The notes under the pieces were generated by a model, which had not been told where the DNA came from, did no database searches, and worked only from the letters and a program-made list of their open reading frames with translations. The position numbers and the translations under genes were made by a program. Below, piece by piece: positions 34,079 to 42,445 of a DNA stretch of 57,704 nucleotides (position 1 is the first letter of the stretch; each line of letters starts with the position of its first letter). The stretch comes from Mageeibacillus sp. UBA5439. GTDB taxonomy: Bacteria; Bacillota; Clostridia; Saccharofermentanales; DTU023. Location: NCBI GenBank assembly GCA_002427505.1, contig DIRJ01000012.1:35301-93004 (forward strand). The letters are read 5' to 3'.

Positions 34079-36595
34079 TTAGGGTTCCGGATCCGGCTCA
34101 GGTTCAGGCTCGGGCTCGGGATCAGGTCCGGGCTGGTCCGGCTCAGTTTCTTCCGGTTCAGTTTCTTCCGGCTCTTCCCGGGAATGTTCCGGACAGTCGA
34201 TTCTGGGCACGTTGGATTTATCGAGATCGAAGATTTCAGTCCTCTGATGGGGGCACTTCTCCACAGCCCGATAACCCGTATCGGTACAGATCCGCACTCT
34301 GGTGATATTGCCTTTTTCCTCAAATTCGAGCGGTGTTTTGTCTTCGTGCAGCTGCGCCATTACATCCTGCCAGATACGGATAGCATTACGTGAATCTGCG
34401 TCATCAATTTCAGTACGTCTGCCGTTCGCGTTGTCAAAGCCATACCAGACGGCAGCCGTATAATACGGAGTGTAACCGCAGAACCAGACGTCAATCTGGT
34501 CACTGGTTGTACCGGTCTTGCCTGCTGCTGTCTGAAGCGGCAGTTGCGCGTAGGGCGTAATCCAACTGGTATTCATCAAAGTTTCTTCCAGAATAGAAGT
34601 CATTATTGTCGCTGTCCCGGCGGAGAAAACACGGTCGTAACGCGGTTTATTTTCCAGCAGGACATTGCCGTCAGCATCCAGGACGCGTCTGAACAGGACC
34701 GGCTCGGTATACAAACCTTCGTTAGCGAGAGCTGCGTAAGCCGCTGCCATATCCGTGGTAGTTACACCCTCTGCAAAGGCACCCAGGGCACCTGATGGTT
34801 GCTGTTCATTAGTTCTGTCAATGCCTAAACGGCGTAAATATGACAGACCGGTTGACGGGCTTAACAGTTCGGTATAAATTTCAACAGCAATCGTGTTATA
34901 GGACTGCTGTAAAGCCTGACGGGCGGTAACCAGGCCGTAATGCTGGCGGGTCACGTTGACCGGCCATTCTACATCCGGATGCTGCGGGTCCAGAAATTTC
35001 GGCTCATCATTGAAGATGGATGCCGCGGTGATCATGCCGGTATCAAGCGCAGGGCCATATACTAAAATGGGTTTGATTGATGAACCGGGCTGACGGTAGG
35101 CCTGGGTAGCACGGTTAAAGATGAAGCTGCTTTTTTTCTCACCAAAGCCGCCGACTAAGGCAACAACTTCGCCTCTGGTGGCAGGTTCATTTGACACAAT
35201 CGTTATCGCAGCCTGAGGCGGCTCCGGAATGTCAGGTAAGGCTTCATAATTAGTGGCGAAAAGTTCCTGCTTTTGGAAACTGGCTTCAGCCTTGCGCTGC
35301 ACTTCCTGATCCATGGTTGTCTCAATCGTCAGCCCATGCTGGAACACTGCAGTTTGTGCCAAATTGTAGGAATAACCGCGCTGCAGCATAAGTTGTTCAA
35401 TAACCTGCGCCACCACTGCGTCAATGAAGTATGATGTAACACTATCGCCTTCTTCTCTTTCATCAGCAACGAAAATCAGCTCGCGATTCAGAGCTTGATG
35501 ATATTCATCAGTCTCAATCTTTCCCAGCTCATACATTTTGCCGAGGATAATGCGCATACGACGCATGGCATTACGTCGTCCATATTCCGTCAGGGGATTG
35601 TAAATAGAGGGCAAGTTGGGGATACCTGCCAAAAAAGCGCTCTCTGCAAGATCGAGCTCAGAAACATCTTTGCCAAAATAGGTCTTGGCAGCAGCCTGCA
35701 CACCTGTCAGGTTGTTGGCCATGGGAACCATATTGAGAAAAAGCTCCAGAATTTCATCCTTGGACAGCTGCCGTTCCAAATCCAGAGCCCGCTCCCATTC
35801 CTGTACTTTGCGCTGGGCAGATCTCTCATCCGCTCCCGACATCATTTTTACAACTTGCTGAGTAATCGTAGAGGCGCCATGTGTGGGATTTCCGGCGTTG
35901 ATCAAAATGCCGGCCATGGCATTGGCTATGCGTTTAGGGTCAATACCTTTATGTTCAATAAAACGCTCATCTTCTATGGCGATAAAAGCTTCATCAATAT
36001 AGCTCTGCTTTATTTTGGTAATAGATACATATTCACGATTTACATTCTGGGCTCCGGTCAGTTCCTGCACCAGCTGCCCTTTACCGTCATAAATAAGAGT
36101 GGCACCTTCCGAAGATCGCAGATCAATAATCTCAAGTGGCGTGGTGGTTGAAATATAACCGGAAAGCATGCCGCTGCCTATGCCGGCGACGAAAACCGCC
36201 AAAATCATGATGAGGACCAGGACGATCTTAATACCCTTCTTCGCAGCTGACCAGACCACTTCCGGTACAGACTGAAAGCTTCGGTTCTTTGTCGGATAGC
36301 CGCTGATGCGTTTGCGCCATTCCTTTTCAGCCTTCTTATAGCTTCGGCTTTTTTCTCCCCGGGCAGGCGGAGCTGCGTACTGGTGATGTTTCGGGACCGG
36401 GCGTCTGTTGGCAGCAGACCCGGGCTGCGGCTCCGATGTTCTGGCTACACGCGTGCGTGCATCGACAGCCTCTTTTTCAGAGCTTGCTTTATCATCCGTG
36501 TCAGCCCTGGAAATCGGACTTCGCATAATGTTCCCGGAAGAATTCCCCTGTCCGGATGGAACGGAAGCTTCAAATTTATCTTGATCAGAATTCAT
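34079..36595 (-). CDS. Class A penicillin-binding protein (transglycosylase/transpeptidase)
   Basis: An 838-residue protein with a charged cytoplasmic N-terminus of about 120 residues, one membrane helix (about 120-145), a GT51 domain with EDERFIEHKG (near 208) and STITQQVVKMM, and a transpeptidase domain with PGSSIKP (SxxK, near 503), SYN (near 565) and KTGTT (near 693). It polymerises and crosslinks peptidoglycan. The C-terminal tail of about 30 residues consists of Glu/Pro/Asp repeats outside the membrane and is encoded by a short degenerate nucleotide repeat. No good ribosome binding site is seen before the ATG. All catalytic residues are present. Confidence 0.95.
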   Translation of the reverse strand: MNSDQDKFEASVPSGQGNSSGNIMRSPISRADTDDKASSEKEAVDARTRVARTSEPQPGSAANRRPVPKHHQYAAPPARGEKSRSYKKAEKEWRKRISGYPTKNRSFQSVPEVVWSAAKKGIKIVLVLIMILAVFVAGIGSGMLSGYISTTTPLEIIDLRSSEGATLIYDGKGQLVQELTGAQNVNREYVSITKIKQSYIDEAFIAIEDERFIEHKGIDPKRIANAMAGILINAGNPTHGASTITQQVVKMMSGADERSAQRKVQEWERALDLERQLSKDEILELFLNMVPMANNLTGVQAAAKTYFGKDVSELDLAESAFLAGIPNLPSIYNPLTEYGRRNAMRRMRIILGKMYELGKIETDEYHQALNRELIFVADEREEGDSVTSYFIDAVVAQVIEQLMLQRGYSYNLAQTAVFQHGLTIETTMDQEVQRKAEASFQKQELFATNYEALPDIPEPPQAAITIVSNEPATRGEVVALVGGFGEKKSSFIFNRATQAYRQPGSSIKPILVYGPALDTGMITAASIFNDEPKFLDPQHPDVEWPVNVTRQHYGLVTARQALQQSYNTIAVEIYTELLSPSTGLSYLRRLGIDRTNEQQPSGALGAFAEGVTTTDMAAAYAALANEGLYTEPVLFRRVLDADGNVLLENKPRYDRVFSAGTATIMTSILEETLMNTSWITPYAQLPLQTAAGKTGTTSDQIDVWFCGYTPYYTAAVWYGFDNANGRRTEIDDADSRNAIRIWQDVMAQLHEDKTPLEFEEKGNITRVRICTDTGYRAVEKCPHQRTEIFDLDKSNVPRIDCPEHSREEPEETEPEETEPDQPGPDPEPEPEPEPDPEP

Positions 36596-36651
36596 ATTTT
36601 TGCAGTACTTTCCTCGCTTATCTGCTTATTTTACCATATCAGCTTATCAGG

Positions 36652-36679
36652 CTGACATCCGCCTGTATGCTAGTATGTT
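36652..36679 (+). promoter_or_regulatory. Candidate promoter of the hydroxyacid dehydrogenase gene
   Basis: CTGACA (36652-36657), a 16-base spacer and TATGTT (36674-36679). The start near 36686 gives a leader of about 19 bases before the ATG at 36705. Confidence 0.4.
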
Positions 36680-36704
36680 GGCTAGCAGGCTTAAGGAGAT
36701 ACAA

Positions 36705-37664
36705 ATGAGAAAAATTGTAGTGCTTGATGGTTATACATTAAATCCGGGAGACATCTCCTGGGATGCGTTTGCTGAACTGGGCGAACTCATCGTGCATGAT
36801 CGCACGGAGCCGAAGCTGGTAGCAGACCGCATAGCGGACGCTGAAATTGTATTAACTAATAAAACTGTAATTCTCAGAAGCGATATGGAACAGGCACATA
36901 AGCTGGAATACATAGGTATTCTGGCCACCGGTTTCAATATAGTTGATCTGGAAGCAGCCACGGCCAATGATATTGTTGTTACCAATGTAGCATCTTATGG
37001 ACCTGAAGCTGTTTCACAATATGCTGTTGCTCTCCTGCTGGAAGTAGTTTCGCAGGTAGGTCTGCACAGCACAGCTGTTCTGAAAGGAGCCTGGCAGACT
37101 CAGGAAGACTTCGCTTTTACACTGGCCCCCCTGATTGAGTTAAAGGGGAAAAACTGCGGCATCATCGGGCTGGGCGCAATCGGCAAACAAACAGCACGCG
37201 TAGTACAGGCTTTGGGTATGAAGGTATACGCTCATACGACGAATCCCGATCCTGTCCTTGAAAGTGACAGCCTGTGCTTTGTCGACTTGCCTGCACTGTA
37301 CAAAAACTCTGATGTGATTTTCCTGCACTGCCCGCTGACCGCAGAGAATGAGCGCCTGATCAATCGTGACAGCATAGCTCAAATGCGCGATGGCGTGATC
37401 ATTATCAATAACGCCCGGGGCGGCCTGATTCAGGAAGATGATCTGGCGGCAGCTCTGAACAGCGGCAAGGTTTATGCTGCTGCTGTCGATGTGGCTTCTT
37501 CCGAACCGATCTCTCCGGACAATCCTTTGTTAAAGGCGAAAAATATTTTTATCACACCTCACATAAGCTGGGCGGCCATAGAAACCCGTGCCCGTCTGAT
37601 GCAGATGGCAGCAGAGAATCTGCAGGCTTTTCTCAGCGGCAAAGAGCTGAACAGAGTTAATTAA
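36705..37664 (+). CDS. D-2-hydroxyacid dehydrogenase (glycerate/hydroxypyruvate type)
   Basis: About 319 residues. The NAD motif is GIIGLGAIGKQTARV; catalytic residues are the Arg in NNARGGLI, the Glu near VASSEPISPDN and the His in ITPHISWAAIETR. Among the family the length and the IT-PHISWA motif suit glycerate/hydroxypyruvate reductases, but substrate prediction is unsafe. The open frame begins at 36600, but AAGGAG six bases before the ATG at 36705 marks the true start. It ends convergently with the YitT gene, sharing TTAA. Confidence 0.9.
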   Translation: MRKIVVLDGYTLNPGDISWDAFAELGELIVHDRTEPKLVADRIADAEIVLTNKTVILRSDMEQAHKLEYIGILATGFNIVDLEAATANDIVVTNVASYGPEAVSQYAVALLLEVVSQVGLHSTAVLKGAWQTQEDFAFTLAPLIELKGKNCGIIGLGAIGKQTARVVQALGMKVYAHTTNPDPVLESDSLCFVDLPALYKNSDVIFLHCPLTAENERLINRDSIAQMRDGVIIINNARGGLIQEDDLAAALNSGKVYAAAVDVASSEPISPDNPLLKAKNIFITPHISWAAIETRARLMQMAAENLQAFLSGKELNRVN

Positions 37665-38557
37665 CGCGATGAATCCACCGGCAGAAAGCCTCTGCCGTAA
37701 GCCTCGTCATATGATGTAACAATGACCATGACATCATCATCGATCTCTCGGACCAGTGAATGCAGACGGGGCAGCTGCGAACGGCTGCAGGCACAGAAAA
37801 TCACATCCTTGTCGGCTGCAGTATAGCCGCCCTGAGCCTTAAGCACCGTTGCACCACGTGTCAGTTTGTTGGCTATTGTATAGTTCATCGCAGCTGTGTG
37901 CTCCGGATCAGTCACAATAATTGCCATTTTCCCTGATACGAAGCCGTACATAAGCTTGTCCATCACCAGAGTCATGATCGCGCTGTAGATAAAGCCATAA
38001 AGAATGGAATCTATATCTCCGTAAGCCAGGCCACCAAAGACAATAATAATACCATCAATGGTCAAGGTCAGCTGCCCCAGCGACATATGGGGTCTTTTGC
38101 GCCGGATAGACATGATGATGAGGTCGGAACCGCCTGTACTGCTGCCATTATGATAAATAATCGCCAGACCGATACCTACCAGGGCACCGGCAAAGATTGC
38201 CGCCAGCAGACGTTCACCCCTGTAAACCGGCAGCAGAGGGCAGACCAGGTCAATAATAAGTGTGTTGGCCAGGACGGTCATGAAGGTGCGGCCCAGAAAC
38301 TTTTTGCCCAGAGTTGCGAAAGAAATCGCTATGATGGGGATGTTGATTAAAAAGGTTGCCAGACCAATGGGCAGATCAGTATAGTGATTCATAATAATCG
38401 CTAAACCTGTAACTCCTCCGGGAGCGAAATCGGCAGCAGAAACAAAATTATAAATACCAATGCCAAAAAATATCGAGCCGACAATATCGTAGATCAGATC
38501 ACGGAAATATGATTTTAATTTCTTACGCGTGAAGGCTTCTTGCAACTTCGACTTCAT
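37661..38557 (-). CDS. YitT family membrane protein
   Basis: A 298-residue protein. Five to six membrane helices form the YitT region (DUF161), with the family pattern GIYNFVSAADFAPGGVTGLAII and GSSTGGSDLI. A C-terminal cytoplasmic DUF2179 domain has GATVLKAQGGYTAADKDVIFCACSR. The function is unknown; transport or sensing has been proposed for the family. The stop codon overlaps the convergent dehydrogenase gene by four bases. Confidence 0.92.
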   Translation of the reverse strand: MKSKLQEAFTRKKLKSYFRDLIYDIVGSIFFGIGIYNFVSAADFAPGGVTGLAIIMNHYTDLPIGLATFLINIPIIAISFATLGKKFLGRTFMTVLANTLIIDLVCPLLPVYRGERLLAAIFAGALVGIGLAIIYHNGSSTGGSDLIIMSIRRKRPHMSLGQLTLTIDGIIIVFGGLAYGDIDSILYGFIYSAIMTLVMDKLMYGFVSGKMAIIVTDPEHTAAMNYTIANKLTRGATVLKAQGGYTAADKDVIFCACSRSQLPRLHSLVREIDDDVMVIVTSYDEAYGRGFLPVDSSR

Positions 38558-38673
38558 TTAAACCTCTTTCAGATATCCGTACGCTAAATTGTAATTTTGC
38601 GATGCAGTAATCATTAAATCCGACCTGCCGGAGTAAGTAATTGTAAATTCTATTATGCACCAGAATGAGTGAT

Positions 38674-38682
38674 TGTGAATAA
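38674..38682 (-). promoter_or_regulatory. Isolated DnaA-box sequence
   Basis: TTATTCACA on the minus strand, between the YitT and dtd genes. As a single copy it is within chance expectation and is listed for comparison with the cluster at 9243-9420. I saw nothing else in this roughly 300-base gap (38558-38856) apart from the dtd promoter. Confidence 0.25.
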
Positions 38683-38769
38683 TTCATTATTTCAAATAGT
38701 TGAAACTTACAGCCGGCAGGTCAGACGGGAAACATAATCCTCACCTGTGCAGACTCTCAGCAAACAAAA

Positions 38770-38798
38770 TGCACAGATCCTCTGATTTAGTCTAGAAT
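38770..38798 (+). promoter_or_regulatory. Candidate promoter of dtd
   Basis: TGCACA (38770-38775), a 17-base spacer and TAGAAT (38793-38798). The start would be near 38805. Confidence 0.4.
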
Positions 38799-38856
38799 AA
38801 AGAAAGAATGAATATAAGAATATTTGGCTATTTCTTATCCGCTCAGGGAGGTTATA

Positions 38857-39303
38857 ATGCGAGCTTTGATTCAGCGTGTTTCACGTGCAGATGTTCAGAT
38901 AGCAGGGAAGAAAACGGGAGAAATAGGGCCGGGTTATGTTGTTTTTCTTGGTGTAGGCAGCGAGGACGACGCTGACAGCTGCAGCAAGCTGTGGAATAAA
39001 ATCCGCCGCCTGCGCATTTTCGCGGACGAAAACGGCAAAACAAATCTCGATATTTCTCAGGTGGCAGGCGATTGTCTCATCGTGTCGCAGTTCACACTCT
39101 ATGCCGATCTGCGCCGCGGAAACAGGCCCGGTTTTTCCTATTCAGCACCGCCGGAGCTGGGCGAATCTCTCTATGACTTGTTTGTCGAACTGGCAAAAAA
39201 GGATATTGAAAATGTCCGGACAGGTGAATTCGGAGCGGAAATGAAAGTCACGCTCAGTAATGAGGGACCCTTTACTATCTGGCTGGACACAGCAGAGTTT
39301 TAG
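38857..39303 (+). CDS. dtd: D-aminoacyl-tRNA deacylase
   Basis: About 148 residues, the standard length. It removes D-amino acids and glycine mischarged on tRNA. Visible are the start MRALIQRVSRADVQI, the catalytic SQFTLYADLRRGNRPGFSYSAP and the C-terminal block GAEMKVTLSNEGPFT, a variant of the GPVT (Gly-cisPro) motif with Phe in place of Val. The frame is open from 38824, but GGGAGG lies six bases before the ATG at 38857. A DUF308 gene follows 66 bases later. Confidence 0.95.
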   Translation: MRALIQRVSRADVQIAGKKTGEIGPGYVVFLGVGSEDDADSCSKLWNKIRRLRIFADENGKTNLDISQVAGDCLIVSQFTLYADLRRGNRPGFSYSAPPELGESLYDLFVELAKKDIENVRTGEFGAEMKVTLSNEGPFTIWLDTAEF

Positions 39304-39369
39304 CTTCAGGCAGGCTGTTTTCCGGCAGCAGCTTAGATGGTTTGTTGGTATAGATGAAGGAGACATAAG

Positions 39370-39951
39370 ATGAAGATCACAAACAAAGTAATTTCTCTGG
39401 TAGTCGGTATCTCGTTTATTATTGCCGGAATTGTTGCTCTGGCAGACTTTATTGAAATTCCGCAGATAGTCGGCATTATGCTGAGTCTAGCTGCTTTGGT
39501 ACAGGGTCTGAGGGTTATCTGGATTTATATCCGAACGGAAGATAAGTCCACTTTCAGACCCAATCTGATTCTGGTATGGGGAATTCTCCTGATTTTGCTG
39601 GCAGTCTTCCTCTTTGTCAGCTCTAATATAGCCTCAGCCATAGCTGTCTATCTGGTCGGTGCCTGGTTTGTTGCCGAAGCAGTCGCGTCCTTCTTTACGC
39701 TAAAACTTCTGGATAAAACTACGATGAAAATCAGCATTGGACTCAATGTGTTGATCCTTGCCGGTGGTATAATGTTGATTTTGCATCAGCCTCTGGGAAT
39801 TGAAATACTTACTCTGCCGCTAGCTGTCACCTTAATTCTTGACGGTGTCAGCATGGCCCTGCTGGCAATCATGCGGCGTGATCCCGCAGCAAGGCAGACA
39901 GAAACAGTTCAGGACCCGAAAGAGGCAGCCAGACTCCAGGACAAGTATTAG
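39370..39951 (+). CDS. DUF308/HdeD-like membrane protein
   Basis: A 193-residue protein with six regularly spaced membrane helices in two repeats (IIAGIVALADF, GILLILLAVFLFV, ILAGGIMLILHQPL), the layout of HdeD/DUF308 proteins. A short charged cytoplasmic tail follows. The function is unknown. It ends convergently with the lipid kinase gene, overlapping by four bases, and may be co-transcribed with dtd. Confidence 0.8.
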   Translation: MKITNKVISLVVGISFIIAGIVALADFIEIPQIVGIMLSLAALVQGLRVIWIYIRTEDKSTFRPNLILVWGILLILLAVFLFVSSNIASAIAVYLVGAWFVAEAVASFFTLKLLDKTTMKISIGLNVLILAGGIMLILHQPLGIEILTLPLAVTLILDGVSMALLAIMRRDPAARQTETVQDPKEAARLQDKY

Positions 39952-40982
39952 ATTTTCAAACGTGCGAAGGGAAGTGCCTGGGGAATGATATCAAAAGAAA
40001 ACGAAGGTGCACGGAAAATCAGACCATCATAATTGCCCAAAAGATCTTCACCATTTGCAGAAATAAATTCTCCTGACAGTACGTCAGTGATGCTGATAAA
40101 GGGACTGTTTAAATGCTTGCCCGTAAGATAACGCAGAGTCAGGGGCACAAAGCGCAGCTTTCCCATCCAAACCACATCGCAAAGATTCAAGACAGAGTCG
40201 AAAGGATCAGCCATCGGCGCGGGATTGAAGCCGTTGCCGTAAAAACCCCCATTACATAGAGCTACTGTGACATAATCTTTCTGCCCGGAAAATGACTCAC
40301 CGTTGCTAAGTTTTAATTTATAATTAGCCGGAAAAATTTTCCTGCTGCCCAGGTTATTGACAACGCTGAGGTAGTAGGCCTTGCCTCCGATTTTAGGATT
40401 CGATTTCATGAGCTCATATGCTCTGCGCAGGACAAGGGTGTCCAGACCGAAGGAGACTACGTTTAAAGCGTAAGCGCTAACTCTGCCGTCGTCGCTATTA
40501 GCTACCGGGTAAACTTCCGTTAATGCTTCCTCGCTGGCATGTTGGCTGTAAAAACAAACACCGGGTGGAAAAGACAGGCGCACCAGATCCAGAAGTCTTA
40601 ATTCCGGATGCGGCATGGCGTTCACAATATCTTTGAGGGGAAGCTTTTTCTTGCCAAAGATCGTTTTAGCGAAGTCGTTGGCGGTACCGGCAGGCATAAC
40701 ACCGAGAGCACAGCCACTTCCCTGGATAGCCTGAACCACCTCATTAAGTGAACCGTCGCCACCGGCTACGTAGACTATACCCTTATCACCATATTGATCT
40801 GCGAAGAGCTTGGCAGCCTCATAAAGGTGCCCTTCATGCTGAGTTATTAAGATGTCATAGTTTGCAGACAGTCCTGCTTTGTCAAAAGATCGGATAATCT
40901 GATCGTTCAAATCGCTAGTGAGTGCTTTTCCCTGACCTGCCTTACCACTGAGAATTATTAAGAATCTTCGCTCTGTCTCCAT
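39948..40982 (-). CDS. Diacylglycerol kinase-like lipid kinase
   Basis: About 344 residues. The N-terminal DAGK catalytic domain has YVAGGDGSLNEVVQAI (nucleotide-binding GGDG) and LGVMPAGTANDFAKT (GTANDF). The C-terminal beta domain of the YegS/DgkB family follows, with VALCNGGFYGNGF. It phosphorylates diacylglycerol or a related lipid at the membrane. The longest frame begins at 41072, but AGAGG sits eight bases before the ATG at 40982, and the protein family starts there. It lies 115 bases downstream of the thioesterase gene in the same direction. Confidence 0.9.
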   Translation of the reverse strand: METERRFLIILSGKAGQGKALTSDLNDQIIRSFDKAGLSANYDILITQHEGHLYEAAKLFADQYGDKGIVYVAGGDGSLNEVVQAIQGSGCALGVMPAGTANDFAKTIFGKKKLPLKDIVNAMPHPELRLLDLVRLSFPPGVCFYSQHASEEALTEVYPVANSDDGRVSAYALNVVSFGLDTLVLRRAYELMKSNPKIGGKAYYLSVVNNLGSRKIFPANYKLKLSNGESFSGQKDYVTVALCNGGFYGNGFNPAPMADPFDSVLNLCDVVWMGKLRFVPLTLRYLTGKHLNSPFISITDVLSGEFISANGEDLLGNYDGLIFRAPSFSFDIIPQALPFARLKI

Positions 40983-41097
40983 AGCCCCAACCTCTTTACT
41001 GCTATACTCTGTCAGTATAACATCACTGAACTCTGACCGTTTGATAATAGCTTGCTCAGGCAAGGCGAACAAGAAAAGGCTTCAGAAAACCGGAGTT

Positions 41098-41865
41098 TTA
41101 ATCTATGCCGGCCAGCATTTGGAAATGGTTTCCTGCTTCACTGTCAGCAGAGAAATACACTTTGTCTTCTGCCAGAATGAATCTTAAATCCAGCTCCACA
41201 TCAGGACGCACTTCCTGATTGTAGTGAATCAGCAGATCACGCACCTCATGCTTCCTATGTGCTTCCAGACTGAAATGATTATCAAACCAGAGCAGGTAGC
41301 TGGTGTTATTAACATGTCCGTTCATATCAAAATCAGAGTAAACAGGTCTGTATTTGTAAATCTTTTCTTCACCCTCAGGAATGTCTATTTTGGCCAGAGG
41401 CTTCAAATCATCAAAATTTTGGATTTTCCGGCTAGGGTAAGGCGGCAAGCCCTGCTTAACCGGGTTTACCATGCTGCGCTGGTCCAGGTCGATGATACTC
41501 CAAATACTGGAAGCACGGATCATGGCAGCTCCGGATTCATCTTCCAGTAAAAACATACGGGGATACACGCCCAGACGGGCCGGTTCAGCCCAGGAATAAG
41601 TCTGAACCTTATCATACAGGCGCGGATAAGATGCAAAAGCTAAGTGATAGCGCAGGCAGACCCAACCGGCATTTTTGGCTTTCAAGTCTTCAAAGCCATA
41701 GCCGTAAACACGGCTATGGCTTTCCGCGACCTCCTGCAACCAGGCCAGAATTGATTGCAGCGTCCACCTGCAATTCAAGTCGACATCATCAGTAATAATC
41801 AGTCGTTCCTCAACATAGCGGCCGTCTTCCCGCTCTACATATTTACTCGTATTATTATTATCCAT
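41098..41865 (-). CDS. Acyl-ACP thioesterase (FatA/FatB-like)
   Basis: A 255-residue double hotdog-fold protein of the Acyl-ACP_TE family. The N-terminal hotdog begins after VEERLIITDDVDLN; the second has the signature YSDFDMNGHVNNTSYLLWF with the catalytic Asp/Asn/His region. It releases free fatty acids from acyl carrier protein and is common in anaerobic Firmicutes. It starts eight bases after the cobO stop in the same direction, although the two functions are unrelated. Confidence 0.9.
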   Translation of the reverse strand: MDNNNTSKYVEREDGRYVEERLIITDDVDLNCRWTLQSILAWLQEVAESHSRVYGYGFEDLKAKNAGWVCLRYHLAFASYPRLYDKVQTYSWAEPARLGVYPRMFLLEDESGAAMIRASSIWSIIDLDQRSMVNPVKQGLPPYPSRKIQNFDDLKPLAKIDIPEGEEKIYKYRPVYSDFDMNGHVNNTSYLLWFDNHFSLEAHRKHEVRDLLIHYNQEVRPDVELDLRFILAEDKVYFSADSEAGNHFQMLAGID

Positions 41866-41873
41866 CCACCAAC

Positions 41874-42413
41874 CTAGTATTCTATGCCTGCACGTGCGCC
41901 CAGGCCTTCACTTTCATAAGGATGTTTGTGCATCTTCATTTCGGTATAGTAATCACTCTGTGCAATAAGCCTGGCTGAAGGGTCACGGCCGGTTACAACG
42001 ACCTCCAGCTGCCCGGGCTTGGACTGCAATAACTCCAGCAGGCGTTCTTCCGCGACCATCTCCGTGGAAATTGCACCCAAAACTTCATCCAGCACCAGTA
42101 AATCATAATCTGCCGCGGCTTTATTGAAAACCTCTTCCAGTCTATGCTCAAAAAATTCGCGTGACTCTTGTTTTTCCTCAGCATTCATCTGAAACACGAA
42201 TTTGGTGAATGGCTGTCCTGAGACTACTGAAATACCAAGTTTCTCCATTTGTTGCAGCTCAGCAGATTTCCCCGATTTCAGGAACTGTACAAAGAGCACT
42301 TTGAGTCCGTTGCCGCTGGCGCGTACTGCCAGGCCGGCAGCTGCAGTTGTTTTTCCCTTGCCGTCACCGGCATAGAGATGGAGTTTTCCTAATTTTTCAC
42401 GAATATCCGTCAC
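41874..42413 (-). CDS. cobO: Corrinoid adenosyltransferase (CobO/CobA type)
   Basis: About 179 residues. It transfers the adenosyl group of ATP to cob(I)alamin, making the cofactor used by NrdJ. The Walker A variant LYAGDGKGKTTAAAGLAVRA, VLFVQFLKS, LLVLDEVLGAI and the C-terminal GLGARAGIEY are typical. The longest frame starts at 42482 inside nrdJ; a GTG at 42413 has GGAGG ten bases upstream and gives the normal family length, so I chose it. It lies 32 bases after nrdJ in the same direction, which makes a co-transcribed enzyme-cofactor pair likely. Confidence 0.95.
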   Translation of the reverse strand: MTDIREKLGKLHLYAGDGKGKTTAAAGLAVRASGNGLKVLFVQFLKSGKSAELQQMEKLGISVVSGQPFTKFVFQMNAEEKQESREFFEHRLEEVFNKAAADYDLLVLDEVLGAISTEMVAEERLLELLQSKPGQLEVVVTGRDPSARLIAQSDYYTEMKMHKHPYESEGLGARAGIEY

Positions 42414-42445
42414 TTTTTTAAATCCTCCGTCACTTTTGTCAATGC

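Noticed and set aside
34083..34180. Short degenerate repeats at the 3' end of the PBP gene as a regulatory repeat
   Set aside because: They are explained by the Glu/Pro/Asp-rich C-terminal tail of the protein.
35495..36151. A 218-codon open frame antisense to the class A PBP gene
   Set aside because: The PBP motifs on the other strand are complete; this frame shows no domain and no start signals.
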